A stretch of 64,000 nucleotides of DNA from Allobosea sp. (GCA_024231975.1 JAAEQB010000031.1:76578-140577); one strand, 5' to 3'; positions 16,646-27,252 are shown, counted from the stretch's first letter. Numbers and translations are program-made. The notes: a model not told the origin generated them from the letters alone.

Positions 16646-19318
16646 TCAAACAGCAGCGGCAGCAGGCGCCCCTTCCAGCTCGGCCAAGGCGTCCAGGGCC
16701 TCCTCGCGGGCCTGCCCGAGCGCCTCGACCGCGGCCATGAGCGCTTCACGGCCGGCCTTCGCCGCATCGCGTTCGAGGACAGCAGCGAGAGCAAGAACCT
16801 GCCCGAGCCCGACCGCTCCGGCGGAGCTCCCCAATTGATGCGCGAGCCGTCGCAGCTCGGCTCGATCGGGGCTGGGCAGAGCAGCTTGCATCTGGGTCAG
16901 GATCGCTCCGGACACCGTCGCGAACAGCGCCACGAGCTGCCTTGTGCGCTCATGGCCGATCAGGCCGCGCTGCGTCCGGAAGAAGGCCGCATCGACGGGC
17001 TGCTCGGCCGAAAGAGCCACGACCTGGCTCTTGCCGCCACGAGCGCTGCCGCGCCCGATCACCTGCAGCAGGGCGGCGGAGGTGATCGGCTTCGATAGGA
17101 TCGTGGTCAACCCCGCCGCACGCATCCGCCGCATCGTCTCCGGCGAGACATCGGCCGTCAGCGCGACGATCCGGGGCTGCGCGATGCCGGTGATCTCGCG
17201 GATCGCCAGGGCGGTCTCGATGCCGTCGATCCCGGTCATGTGCATGTCGAGCAGCACGAGATCGAAGGGCCGCCGGCGCAGCGTCTTCAGCGCAGCTTCG
17301 CCCGAGGCCGCGGCCTGAACCTTGTGGCCGGCCTTGCCGACCATGAGCCGCGCGACCTCTCGGGTGACGGGATCGTCGTCGACCACGAGGATCGTCTGCA
17401 ACTGCCCCGCCGCGACCTCGCCCGGCCGGGCCGCGGCCCTGGCCGCCGCCACCGGCAGCCTGACCGAGAAGGTGCTGCCCTGCCCCTTGGCGCTGACGAC
17501 GGAGATCGAGCCGCCCATCAGTTCCGCCAGCTTGCTGCAGATCGCCAGGCCGAGCCCGACGCCGCCATTGCGCCGTCCCGTTTCCGGATCGACCTGCACG
17601 AAATCCCGGAAGATCTGCCGTTGCATGGCCGAATCGATGCCGATGCCGGTGTCGCGAACGGCCAATGTCAGATCCAGCCCCTTCCCGGGCGAGGCGCGCT
17701 GCAGCTCGGCCGCCAGCACCACCTCTCCCGCTTCAGTGAAGCTGATCGCATTGCGCAGCAGGTTGACCAGGATGCGGTGGATCTTGCCGGCATCGCCGTG
17801 CAAGCGCAGATCATCGGGCGGTGGGCGCAGCGTCAGGACCAACCCCTTCTGCTCGGCCAGCGGCCGCATCAGCGCCACCGCTGCGGCGAGGAGAGCACAG
17901 AGGTCGAAATCACGCCGGTCGAGGCTTTCGGTCCCGGCCTCCAGTCGCGACAGGTCGAGCGTCGCATTGGCGAGGTCGACCAGCGCCTCACCCGAGGTCG
18001 CGGCCATGGCGACGAGGCGGCGATCGCGCTGGCTCATGCGGCGCCGGTCGATCAGCTCGAGCACACCGAGCACGCCGGCGAGCGGCGTGCGGATATCGTG
18101 CCCGACCACCGCCAGGAACCGGGACTTGGCCCGCGTCGCCTCTTCCGCCGCCTTCTGCCCGGCAGAGGCGAGCTGCAGCGCCTGCTCCAGCGCCGCGGTG
18201 CGCTCGGCGACCTTGTCTTCCAGCACGGCCCGGCTCTCCGCGAGGTGGCCGGCCATCACGTTGAACTGCTCGCCCAGCTCCTGGAGCTCGTCGCCCGTGC
18301 GGATCGCGATCCGCGCGTCGAGCTCGCCGCGGCCGATCCGCGCCGCCCCCTCGCCGAGGGCCTTGATCGGCGCGACCAGCCTGCGGCTGAGCATGATGCC
18401 CGCCAGCACCGCGACGAGCAGGGCCACGAGCAGCACCGTGAGCGAGCGCAGGATCGAGGCATGGATCGGCGCGAAGGCTTCGCTCTCCGGCAGATCGATC
18501 ACCACGTTCCAGTCGAGATCTGGGACCGCAGCCATGACCGAGAGGACACGCCGCCCCTCGATATCTGTCACCGACAGCCCGGCCCTGGCCGCTCCGGCGG
18601 CTTCGTGCGCGTTCACGAGCGTGGCGAGATTGGTGTTGCGCAGTACGAAGCGCAGATCGGGGTGGGCGATCAGACGCCCGGAGCGGGTAACGATATAGGC
18701 GCGGCCGGCCTCGCCGACCTTGAGGCGCGAGACCAGCTCGCGGATGAAGACGAGGTTGACAGTCGCCCGCGCGACCCAGTGCGGCGGCGAGACGGCTCGC
18801 CTGAGCAGCACCATGTGCGGTTCCGAGCCGCGCCGGAATTCGACCTCGCTATGGAAGCTGCCCTGCGCCAGGGCGGCCTGGAAGCCGGGATCGGTCGACC
18901 AGTCGGTGCCGCCATCCGCCCGGTCGCGCGCATAGCGCGACAACAGGAGCTGCTCGCGCCCCGCCGGGTCGATCTGGCGCAGCTCCAGCACGGCGGGGAC
19001 CTGCCGCATCAGCCGCAGGCCGTCGAGCCGGCGCTCCTCCGGCGAGTTGCTGCTGGCGCCGCTCTGGGAGGCCCAGTCGAGATGCCCCATGATGTCCGCG
19101 ACGAAGGCGCCGATCCTCTGGGCCGCCGCCCTGGCCTGCTCCTGCTGGACCCGGACCAGCAGCGCCCTCTGGTCGGAGAAGGCGAAGAAGGTTGAGATCG
19201 CCGTGTTGAGCCCGAGCGCAAGGCAAATCGCCAGGCCGACGAAGAGCGCGTATTTGCGGGTCAGCTCGCCGCGACGGCGCTGGGAACCGCCCAGCCCTGT
19301 CGTGCCATCTTGCGTCAC
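16646..19318 (-). CDS. Hybrid histidine kinase with sensor, HAMP, HisKA, HATPase, receiver and Hpt domains
   Basis: 890 residues from GTG 19318, chosen because it overlaps the upstream stop as GTGA and puts the first membrane helix (KYALFVGLAICLALGLNTA) near the N-terminus. A periplasmic Cache-like sensor follows (AGRAYIVTRSGRLIAHPDL), then a second helix and HAMP. HisKA has the phospho-acceptor His in VVGHDIRTPLAG. N and G boxes of the ATPase domain are present (LLRNAISF, GVGLGLAICSKL). The receiver (ILVVDDDPVTRE ... LVLLDMHM) and a C-terminal Hpt domain (LAHQLGSSAGAVG) complete a TorS-like phosphorelay. It is coupled to a periplasmic binding protein gene that probably supplies the signal. 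Confidence 0.9.
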   Translation of the reverse strand: MTQDGTTGLGGSQRRRGELTRKYALFVGLAICLALGLNTAISTFFAFSDQRALLVRVQQEQARAAAQRIGAFVADIMGHLDWASQSGASSNSPEERRLDGLRLMRQVPAVLELRQIDPAGREQLLLSRYARDRADGGTDWSTDPGFQAALAQGSFHSEVEFRRGSEPHMVLLRRAVSPPHWVARATVNLVFIRELVSRLKVGEAGRAYIVTRSGRLIAHPDLRFVLRNTNLATLVNAHEAAGAARAGLSVTDIEGRRVLSVMAAVPDLDWNVVIDLPESEAFAPIHASILRSLTVLLVALLVAVLAGIMLSRRLVAPIKALGEGAARIGRGELDARIAIRTGDELQELGEQFNVMAGHLAESRAVLEDKVAERTAALEQALQLASAGQKAAEEATRAKSRFLAVVGHDIRTPLAGVLGVLELIDRRRMSQRDRRLVAMAATSGEALVDLANATLDLSRLEAGTESLDRRDFDLCALLAAAVALMRPLAEQKGLVLTLRPPPDDLRLHGDAGKIHRILVNLLRNAISFTEAGEVVLAAELQRASPGKGLDLTLAVRDTGIGIDSAMQRQIFRDFVQVDPETGRRNGGVGLGLAICSKLAELMGGSISVVSAKGQGSTFSVRLPVAAARAAARPGEVAAGQLQTILVVDDDPVTREVARLMVGKAGHKVQAAASGEAALKTLRRRPFDLVLLDMHMTGIDGIETALAIREITGIAQPRIVALTADVSPETMRRMRAAGLTTILSKPITSAALLQVIGRGSARGGKSQVVALSAEQPVDAAFFRTQRGLIGHERTRQLVALFATVSGAILTQMQAALPSPDRAELRRLAHQLGSSAGAVGLGQVLALAAVLERDAAKAGREALMAAVEALGQAREEALDALAELEGAPAAAAV

Positions 19319-20310
19319 GACAGGATCCGTTGCGCACGGATCCGCAGCGAGGCCGGCAGGCTCAGCCCCAGGGCCGCGGCGGCCTTTTCGTTGATGACCA
19401 GCTCGAAACTGCGCGAGAACTGGACCGGCAATTCGGCGACATCCGCCCCGCGCAGGATGAGGTCGATATAGGAGGCGAGCATCTCGGCCGTCTCCTCGCG
19501 CGCCCCGGCATAGGACATCAACCCGCCCTGCAAGGTGAAGGTGTCGAACGGGTAGACGGCGGGCAGGCCCAGACGCGCGGCAGCGCCGGTGCAGAGCCCG
19601 GCATTTCGGTAGGTGAAGCTGTCCGGCAGGAAGACCAGGCCACCGCCCGTTCCCTTGCCGGCGAATCCGGCGATCTCCCGGTCGATCGCGGCAGGTTCTG
19701 TCACATGGATCGTCTCGAAGGCCGGCCCGTCGCCAGTCGCCGCCGCCCGCAGGCGCGTAAGATAGGTCGCGCCGGCCGCCGGCGTCGTATGGGGATTGAA
19801 AACCACGCCGATGCGCCGCGTCGCCGGCGCGATCTCGGCCAGGAGCTCGACCCATTTCTCCGACATGGCGGGATCGTTGTTGCTGAAGCCCGTGGCGTTT
19901 CCGTCGGGGCGTTCGAGCGACCGCACGAAGCCGCTCCCGACCGGATCGGAAGCCGTCCCGAACAGCACCGGGATCCGCCGGGTCTTCGCCAGCACGGCCG
20001 CGGTCTCGGCGCTGGAGCCGACGACGATGATGTCGGGCGTCTCGGCGACCACCTCGGCGGCGGCGCGAGCAAGATCCGCCTCGCTCGTTCCCCAGACTCT
20101 CCAGCTGACCCGCAGATTCTTGCCCTCGACCCAACCCCGTTCAGACAGCAGCCGATAAAGCTCGGCCACGCGCGCGCTCACGATGGGGTGGTCGAGCGGC
20201 AACCCGATCAGCATCGAAATCCGCTTGGCCGGCTCCGCCGCGCGCGCCGCCCGCCCCGATATCGCAAGACCGCACGTTGCCAGGGCAACCAGGAGGGAGC
20301 GGCGATGCAT
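19315..20310 (-). CDS. Periplasmic ABC-type substrate-binding protein (ABC_sub_bind family), likely co-sensor of the kinase
   Basis: 331 residues from ATG 20310 (MHRRSLLVALATCGLAISGRAARA), a clear signal peptide; a longer frame to 20553 has no better start. The mature protein belongs to the ABC_sub_bind family (ERGWVEGKNLRVSWRVWG, RIPVLFGTASDPVGSGFV), whose ABC partners are usually missing. No permease or ATPase gene is adjacent. Its stop overlaps the GTG start of the hybrid kinase, so the two are made together. By analogy with TorT-TorS it may bind the ligand and present it to the sensor domain; this is inference. Confidence 0.85.
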   Translation of the reverse strand: MHRRSLLVALATCGLAISGRAARAAEPAKRISMLIGLPLDHPIVSARVAELYRLLSERGWVEGKNLRVSWRVWGTSEADLARAAAEVVAETPDIIVVGSSAETAAVLAKTRRIPVLFGTASDPVGSGFVRSLERPDGNATGFSNNDPAMSEKWVELLAEIAPATRRIGVVFNPHTTPAAGATYLTRLRAAATGDGPAFETIHVTEPAAIDREIAGFAGKGTGGGLVFLPDSFTYRNAGLCTGAAARLGLPAVYPFDTFTLQGGLMSYAGAREETAEMLASYIDLILRGADVAELPVQFSRSFELVINEKAAAALGLSLPASLRIRAQRILS

Positions 20311-20525
20311 GCAAAGAACCAGATGAAGAAAGGAGCCGGCCGCTCCCTGGCGGATAGGTTGCATACTCCGCCCGTTCGCGTCGAGAGGAGATGGCTGCTT
20401 CGCAAGCCTCACCCGATCGGGTGAGGCGCGGCGACGCGTCCCGAATAGTCTTCCCGACGCCTCGCCCGCGCCCTCTTCGAACACAAAGGGCCAGACAGAT
20501 GAGGCAACCAACTTGGGAAACGCCG

Positions 20526-20786
20526 ATGATCTCGAAGCAAGCCTACGGCGCAATCGCCGCAGTCATCGCGCTATCCAGCCCAGCCTGGGCTCAGGACAGC
20601 AAGACTGCACACCAAACCGGCATGTCGATCGCAAAGAAGCGCGGCTATTCGAACCCGAGTTGCTATGCCGACATCTTCGCTGCCCATGCCGCCAAGAACG
20701 CTCAGGGCCAGTGGAAAGCTCCGACCGGCAAGGCCGCTGTCGGATACAAGAACGAGCAGCATGCCAAATGCGGAATCTCGATCTGA
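20526..20786 (+). CDS. Small secreted protein of unknown function
   Basis: 86 residues from ATG 20526. The first 22 residues look like a signal peptide (AYGAIAAVIALSSPAWA, cleavage before Gln23). The mature 64 residues are hydrophilic, Lys/Ala/His-rich, with exactly two cysteines (Cys46, Cys82) that could form a disulfide. A start at 20499 would add nine residues. It stands alone between the sensor operon and a LuxR gene. I do not recognise the family. Confidence 0.6.
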   Translation: MISKQAYGAIAAVIALSSPAWAQDSKTAHQTGMSIAKKRGYSNPSCYADIFAAHAAKNAQGQWKAPTGKAAVGYKNEQHAKCGISI

Positions 20787-20896
20787 CGCGGATTCTTCGT
20801 CCCTGCTTTCGCCTCGGCGCGTCACATCCGTCGCTTTACAGCGTCGGATCGGCAATGGCAGAGAGCGCGACTCGAGACGTCGCGCGCTTCCCGCAT

Positions 20897-21988
20897 TCAG
20901 CTGCGCCGAGCTCTTCCCAGGACGTGAATGAGCTGCGCCTGTGTGCGGGTCTCCGTCTTGGCGAAGATGCTCTTCAGATGCGTTCTGGCCGTCTCATGCT
21001 TCAAATTGAGATGGTCGGCTGCCTCGACCAGACTGAACTGCTGGAGCAGGGCATCGGCTAGGCGCGCCTCGGCGGCAGTCAACTGGAACACCGCCTGCAG
21101 ATGCTCCGGAAGCGGCCCGGCCTTCTCGTTGAGATCCGTCACGAGCAGCATCGCGTAGGCAGGCGCGAACAGGATCCTCGTGTTGCCACGCATGCGGATG
21201 GCTTGAAAGACAAGCGGGCGACCCGAGATTTGCGGCACGACGACCGGCCGGAACGCCTTGTCGGCCGCAGCGAGGTCCGGCCAGATCACAGCATCGATGT
21301 GGCGTTGCAGCGGCTCGCTGGCACAATGCGCGAAAGCCACCCGTCCCTGCCGGATGAGGAACTTGCGCCCCACCATGGCTTCCGCTGCGGCGTTCATCCT
21401 TGCGATACGGCCGAACCGATCGATGAACAGGCAGGCTCCCCCGATCATCTCAGATGCTTCGGCTGCACCATCGAGGCGCGCGAATTCGAGACGGCGCGAC
21501 AGGCTTGCTGCGCGGTTGACGATGCCGACGAGCGGCTTGAGGCGCTCCTGCTCGTCCTCCTGATAGGCGCCGGTGCCCATGCCGCGCTGGATCATCAAGC
21601 ACCACATGTCGTCGCCGGTATCGATCCTGAGGCCGATTCCCCACCCTGCTCCCTTTTTGACAAGGTAGTCTGCGTAATAGGGATTCCTCGCCATGTCGTG
21701 GGTGGTGGTGATCTGCTGGTCGACGAAGAACCCGTGCTTGCGCAGGCGCGGCACGGCGGCATAGCGGTAATCTCTCTGATACCAGCCATCCCTGACATAT
21801 TGATCGGCGAGCTCTGCAACGCCGTCGGTCGCGAGAATGAAGGGCCCGCGCCCCTCGACCGTCAGCAGGGACGCACCGAGCGAGCCCGTCTCCTGCACGA
21901 TATCGTCCATCGCCGATCGCCAGAGATCCGGGTCGGTGGCGGCATCGAGGAATCTTGTTTCGGCGCGAGCCAGAAAATCGGCGTTCAT
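20897..21988 (-). CDS. LuxR-type helix-turn-helix transcriptional regulator
   Basis: 363 residues. The last 65 residues are a LuxR/GerE-type DNA-binding domain (LTAAEARLADALLQQFSLVEAADHLNLKHETARTHLKSIF). The N-terminal 200 residues resemble a GAF/PAS-like input domain (around GWYQRDYRYAAVPRLRKHGFFVD) followed by a second PAS-like segment (CLFIDRFGRIARMNAAAEAM). There is no receiver motif, so it is probably ligand-sensing or constitutive. It is divergent from the hemC-like gene across 257 bp that hold no convincing gene. Confidence 0.85.
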   Translation of the reverse strand: MNADFLARAETRFLDAATDPDLWRSAMDDIVQETGSLGASLLTVEGRGPFILATDGVAELADQYVRDGWYQRDYRYAAVPRLRKHGFFVDQQITTTHDMARNPYYADYLVKKGAGWGIGLRIDTGDDMWCLMIQRGMGTGAYQEDEQERLKPLVGIVNRAASLSRRLEFARLDGAAEASEMIGGACLFIDRFGRIARMNAAAEAMVGRKFLIRQGRVAFAHCASEPLQRHIDAVIWPDLAAADKAFRPVVVPQISGRPLVFQAIRMRGNTRILFAPAYAMLLVTDLNEKAGPLPEHLQAVFQLTAAEARLADALLQQFSLVEAADHLNLKHETARTHLKSIFAKTETRTQAQLIHVLGRARRS

Positions 21989-22245
21989 TCGCCTCGCTGC
22001 CTGTCTTCATGGTCGAACAGTTCGTCCTGGATGCTAATGCATCGCCTGCCGCGCTGCCAGCACAGGAGCCTGCACCGACCGCGCCGCCGAAGGCGCCTTC
22101 GGCCTGCTTTTCGGCCCTGACGACTCGGCGGAAAAGCGCAACTTCGCACTCCCGAGCCGGCGAATCTGCCGCACTTTCACTCGGGGGTCGCAACTGCTAG
22201 ACGGGGCGCGATCGCGCGTGCACGGCGCAAACAGGTTCACGAATT

Positions 22246-23190
22246 ATGCTTCTTCGCGTTGGCACCCGCCGCAGCCCCCTCGCCATGACGCAAACCAACT
22301 TTGTAATTGGTTCAATTCAGGCATTGCATCCGCACATCGAATTCGAGATCTGCCCGATTTCCACGGTCGCCGATCGCGACAGGGTCTCCGAGTTCCACCA
22401 GTTCGGCATGATCGGCGTTTTCACGACCGAGCATGAGGAGCAGCTGCTCCGCAAGGACGTCGATTTCGTCGTCCATTCCCTCAAGGATCTGCCGACCATC
22501 CTTCGCGACGGGCTGACGCTGGCTTCGGTGCCCAAGCGCGAGGATCCCCGCGATGTCCTGTGCGGCTCGGCGCTCGAAGACCTGCCGGAAGGCGCGCGGG
22601 TCGGCACCGGCTCGCTGCGCCGCCGCGCGCAGATCCTGAGCCTGCGCCCCGACGTCACCGTCGTCCCGATTCGCGGCAATATCGGCCCGCGCCTCGCCAA
22701 AATCGAGGGCGACGACGCGCTCGACGCCGTCATCTTGGCCCATGCCGGCCTGGAGCGCCTTGGCCTCGGCGATAAGTCGTCGGCATTCCTCGACCCCGTC
22801 GCGTTCCCCTATGCCGTCGGCCAGGGGGCGCTGGGTATCGAGGCGCGCAGCGAGGACAGCGAGCTGGTCGAGATCCTGCGCTCGATCGAATGTAGGAAGA
22901 CCCGGGCCGAGGTCGATGCCGAGCGTGAGATGATGCATGCGCTCGGGGCCGGCTGCAGCCTGCCCGTCGGCGCCGTCTGCAACTGGCAGGACGAGCGGCT
23001 CAGCCTGCAGGCCCAGATCACCTCGCTCGACGGCCATGAGCGGGTCGTCGCGACGCAGGACGAGCCGGGCGAGCAGGCGAAGGAGCTCGGCCTCGCCGTC
23101 GCCGAGACGCTGAAGGTCCGCGGCGGCGAGAAGATCCTGCAGTCGAGCTACCGGGAATTCTGCAGCCACTTCAAGATGCTGCAGTCTTGA
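22246..23190 (+). CDS. hemC: Hydroxymethylbilane synthase (porphobilinogen deaminase) homologue
   Basis: 314 residues, normal for HemC. Conserved features are the N-terminal LRVGTRRSPLAM, the active-site Lys80-Asp81 in VVHSLKDLPT, the RRRAQ/RGNIGPRL arginines that bind the growing chain, and Cys237 (LGAGCSLPVGA), which carries the dipyrromethane cofactor. The family joins four porphobilinogen units into hydroxymethylbilane in tetrapyrrole synthesis. The loop GMIGVFTTEHEEQLL differs from the usual GGKGLFVKE, so this is a divergent lineage. No hemD or other haem gene except a GSA-aminotransferase-like gene lies nearby; it may be an extra copy. Confidence 0.88.
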   Translation: MLLRVGTRRSPLAMTQTNFVIGSIQALHPHIEFEICPISTVADRDRVSEFHQFGMIGVFTTEHEEQLLRKDVDFVVHSLKDLPTILRDGLTLASVPKREDPRDVLCGSALEDLPEGARVGTGSLRRRAQILSLRPDVTVVPIRGNIGPRLAKIEGDDALDAVILAHAGLERLGLGDKSSAFLDPVAFPYAVGQGALGIEARSEDSELVEILRSIECRKTRAEVDAEREMMHALGAGCSLPVGAVCNWQDERLSLQAQITSLDGHERVVATQDEPGEQAKELGLAVAETLKVRGGEKILQSSYREFCSHFKMLQS

Positions 23191-23196
23191 GACGGC

Positions 23197-23213
23197 TTCG
23201 GCACTCTGCCGAA
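23197..23213 (+). terminator. Hairpin after the hemC homologue
   Basis: TTCGGC-N5-GCCGAA lies 6 bp past the hemC stop in a 44-bp convergent gap. A second perfect hairpin, GGCCGCC-TCA-GGCGGCC (23228-23244), spans the stop codon of the convergent aminotransferase gene. The two could serve as terminators for the two directions, though neither has a T-run. Confidence 0.5.
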
Positions 23214-23234
23214 CCCGCCCCAATCGAGGCCGCC

Positions 23235-24539
<1,305 letters not shown>

Positions 24540-24584
24540 CACTGTCTCGCATAGGCGTCGGGTGGGCATCAGAACAGCGAAATA

Positions 24585-24655
24585 GGTATCAATGGTATAA
24601 ACATAATACAACATACTTCCGCGAGCAGCAGGCCTGATTGGTATTCCAGACCATA
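24585..24655. promoter_or_regulatory. AT-rich divergent control region with repeated GGTAT half-sites
   Basis: Between the aminotransferase and GntR genes lie GGTAT-N4-GGTAT, GTAT-N7-ATAC (24595-24609) and TGGT-N7-ACCA near 24638-24652. Short dyads of this kind are typical of HutC-family GntR operators, and the regulator gene is adjacent. The same ATACC/GGTAT elements recur upstream of the transporter near 27148-27156. No mapped promoter is claimed. Confidence 0.45.
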
Positions 24656-24696
24656 CATGCTAGCGATTCCCCACGACGAATCCGGAAAGGCAATCC

Positions 24697-25509
24697 ATGG
24701 CGAGACCGCAGACGGGTACGGCGGCTGAGCGGCCTTCGTCGGAACGGGACGTCATCCCGCTCTATCACCGCGTCTACGTCATGCTGCTCCAGAAGATCAT
24801 GGACGGCTCCTATCCGGCCGGCTCTCCGATCCCGAGCGAGGACGACCTCGCCGAGACCTTCAGCGTGTCGCGGGTCACGATCCGCAAAGCCATGGAAAGG
24901 CTGGAGCGCGAGGGCCGCGTCCTGCGCCAGCGCGGTCGCGGCACCTTCCCGCTGACACCGGCCAACGAGGCCGGCGAGCCGGCAAGCCAGCTCCTCAACA
25001 ACCAGATCTCCCTCGCCCGCAAGACGAAGATCGTTCTGCTGGCCTATGACTTCGTCCGGCCCTCGCCTTTGCTCGCCCAGACCTTCGACACCGCCGACGG
25101 TACGGAGCTGTTGCGGATCGAGCGCGTCCGCGGCGACGAGCGCTCGCCGATCTCGCACACCCTCTGCTATCTCCCCGCCGACCTCGCGCCGCTGGTGCCG
25201 CGCACCGCGATCTCCTCGCTGCCGGTCTCGGCCACGCTCGCTGCTGCCGGCGTCAAGCTCGCCCGCTTCGAGGAGAAGATCACCGCGGTGCTCGCCGATT
25301 CCGATGTCTCGCCGCATCTCGACGTCGCGATCGGCACGCCATTGGTGGCGATGACCCGCCACGTCCGCGACGAGGACGGGCGCCTGATCGAACTGCTGCA
25401 GGCACTCTACCGGCCCGACCGTTACGAATATCGCGTGCAGTACTCGATCGACGGCCAGAATCTCGGCACGCCCTGGAAGGCGATGATCACCGACAGCGGC
25501 GCCGCTTAG
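24697..25509 (+). CDS. GntR-family regulator, HutC subfamily (UTRA effector domain)
   Basis: 270 residues from ATG 24697, with a GGAAAGG site upstream. The winged helix-turn-helix occupies about residues 22-90 (GSPIPSEDDLAETFSVSRVTIRKAMERL ... GRGTFP). The C-terminal UTRA-type domain includes RIERVRGDERSPISHTLCYLP and ends with an RYEYRVQYSID motif. It is divergent from the aminotransferase and convergent with the aldehyde dehydrogenase. It likely represses both and the transporter operon until a small amine or amino acid ligand binds. Confidence 0.9.
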   Translation: MARPQTGTAAERPSSERDVIPLYHRVYVMLLQKIMDGSYPAGSPIPSEDDLAETFSVSRVTIRKAMERLEREGRVLRQRGRGTFPLTPANEAGEPASQLLNNQISLARKTKIVLLAYDFVRPSPLLAQTFDTADGTELLRIERVRGDERSPISHTLCYLPADLAPLVPRTAISSLPVSATLAAAGVKLARFEEKITAVLADSDVSPHLDVAIGTPLVAMTRHVRDEDGRLIELLQALYRPDRYEYRVQYSIDGQNLGTPWKAMITDSGAA

Positions 25510-25531
25510 GACGCCGCTGTCGTCTGGCGCC

Positions 25532-27082
25532 TCAGCGCCGGATGAACGGGTTCGGGATGTCCGTCGCCGTCGAGATCCAGACGCTCTTGGTCTCCATGTA
25601 CTCCCGGATGCCGGCGATGCCGCCCTCGCGGCCGACGCCGCTCATCTTGAAGCCGCCGAAGGGCGAGGTCGTGCTGGTCGAACGGTAGTTGTTGACCCAG
25701 ACCGTGCCGGCGCGGACGCGGTTCGCCATGGTCAGGGCGCGGCGCATCGACTGCGTCCAGATGCCGGCGGCGAGGCCGAACTGCGTGTCGTTGGCGATAC
25801 GGACTGCCTCGTCCTCGTCCTTGAAGCGGATCACCGAGAGCACCGGGCCGAACACCTCCTCCTGGGCGATGCGCATGCCGTTCTTCACGTCGACGAAGAT
25901 GGTCGGCTTGAAGAACAGCCCCTTCGGATAGCCAGGCACCGAGGCCGGCTCGCCGCCGGCGACGAGACGCGCGCCTTCCGACTTGGCGATCTCAACATAG
26001 GACTTGATCTTCTCGAGCTGCGGCCTGGTCGAGATCGGCGCGACCTGCGTCGCCGGATCGGAGGGATGGCCGAACCTGACATCGGCGATGAAGGTCTTGA
26101 GTTGCTCGACGAAGGCATCGTGGATCGTGTCCTGCACCAGCAGGCGCGAACCGGCGACGCAGGTCTGGCCCGAGGCTGCGAAGATGCCGGCGACGGCGCC
26201 CTTCACCGCCTGGTCGAGCTCGGCATCGTCGAAGATGATGTTCGGCGACTTGCCGCCCAGCTCCAGCGTCACCCGCTTCATGTGGCGGGCGGCCTTCTCG
26301 TTGATCATCCGCCCGGCCTCGGGCCCGCCGGTGAAGGCGATGCGCTCGACCAGCGGGTGGCTGATCAGCGCGTCGCCGACCTCGGCGCCATAGCCGGTGA
26401 TGACGTTGACCACGCCCTTGGGGAAGCCGGCCGCCTCGACCAGCTTGACGAATTCGAGCAGCGAGGCCGAGGTGAATTCCGACGGCTTCAGCACGACGGT
26501 GCAGCCGGCGGCCAGCGCCGGCGCCAGCTTCAGGCTGGTCAGCGGCAGCGGCGAATTCCACGGCATGATGCAGGCGACGACGCCGATCGGCTCCGGCTTG
26601 GTGTAGTTGAACACGCCGGGCTTGTCGGTCGGGATCACCGTGCCTTCGATCTTATCGGCCAGCCCGCCATAGTAGTAATAATAGTTCGCCATATAGCGCA
26701 TCTGCATCGACAGCTCGGCGAAGAGCTTGCCGTTGTCGCGCATCTCGACCCGCGCTAGCCAGTCGGCGTTCTCGGTGATGAGATCGCCGAGCTTGCGCAT
26801 CAGCGCGCCGCGGCCCGAGGCTGACAGGGCCGGCCACGGCCCTTCCGAGAAGGCGCGATGCGCCGCCGTCACCGCCCGCTCGACGTCGGCGGCGTCGCCG
26901 CGCGCCACCCAGGCCCAGTCCTCGCCCGTCACCGGATCCGACGTCTCCAGCCAGGCATTGCTCGCCGGATCGACGAAGCCGCCATCGATATAGTGCTGAT
27001 AGCGATAGCGCTGGTCCGCATCCTGCTTGGTCGGGCGGATCGCGGACGAGATCGGATCGAGCGAGAGCGTGGCTGCGGTCAT
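25532..27082 (-). CDS. NAD(P)-dependent aldehyde dehydrogenase
   Basis: 516 residues, usual family size. Catalytic Cys lies in SGQTCVAGSRL and the general-base Glu in ELGGKSPNI; the IMPWNSPL and GYGAEVGDAL segments form the cofactor site. It oxidises an aldehyde to an acid in the cytoplasm. Together with the nearby aminotransferase and polyamine-type transporter it suggests amine -> aldehyde -> acid catabolism (for example of a diamine or amino alcohol). The start ATG is preceded by AGGAA. Confidence 0.9.
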   Translation of the reverse strand: MTAATLSLDPISSAIRPTKQDADQRYRYQHYIDGGFVDPASNAWLETSDPVTGEDWAWVARGDAADVERAVTAAHRAFSEGPWPALSASGRGALMRKLGDLITENADWLARVEMRDNGKLFAELSMQMRYMANYYYYYGGLADKIEGTVIPTDKPGVFNYTKPEPIGVVACIMPWNSPLPLTSLKLAPALAAGCTVVLKPSEFTSASLLEFVKLVEAAGFPKGVVNVITGYGAEVGDALISHPLVERIAFTGGPEAGRMINEKAARHMKRVTLELGGKSPNIIFDDAELDQAVKGAVAGIFAASGQTCVAGSRLLVQDTIHDAFVEQLKTFIADVRFGHPSDPATQVAPISTRPQLEKIKSYVEIAKSEGARLVAGGEPASVPGYPKGLFFKPTIFVDVKNGMRIAQEEVFGPVLSVIRFKDEDEAVRIANDTQFGLAAGIWTQSMRRALTMANRVRAGTVWVNNYRSTSTTSPFGGFKMSGVGREGGIAGIREYMETKSVWISTATDIPNPFIRR

Positions 27083-27117
27083 CGGAGGTTCCTGGAGAGC
27101 ACGGCGACGGGTTGCCG

Positions 27118-27146
27118 TTGACAGATATGTATCATCATCATATCAA
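27118..27146 (+). promoter_or_regulatory. Predicted promoter with overlapping operator upstream of the transporter operon
   Basis: TTGACA (27118-27123), a 17-bp spacer and TATCAA (27141-27146) make a good sigma-70-type promoter. An inverted repeat GATATG-N9-CATATC (27124-27144) fills the spacer and reaches into the -10 box, so a protein bound there would block RNA polymerase. ATACCAATAC follows at about 27149. The HutC-type GntR at 24697 is the natural candidate repressor. Confidence 0.55.
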
Positions 27147-27252
27147 AAATACCAATACGCTTGTCACGCGGATAACAGGCGGCTTGACGCGGCAGCCAGA
27201 CTGCCGTCGATGGCCGTCGAAATCCGGGCTTGATATCCATAAGAACGAGGGG

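Noticed and set aside
20897..22245. Small frames in the LuxR/hemC intergenic region (for example 22034-22240 minus)
   Set aside because: No ribosome binding site, no family features, Arg/Pro/Ser-rich composition typical of random frames in GC-rich DNA.
27124..27144. TCATCATCATA run as a microsatellite or CRISPR-like repeat
   Set aside because: Only three ATC units, better explained as the centre of a GATATG-N9-CATATC operator. No CRISPR array was seen anywhere in the window.
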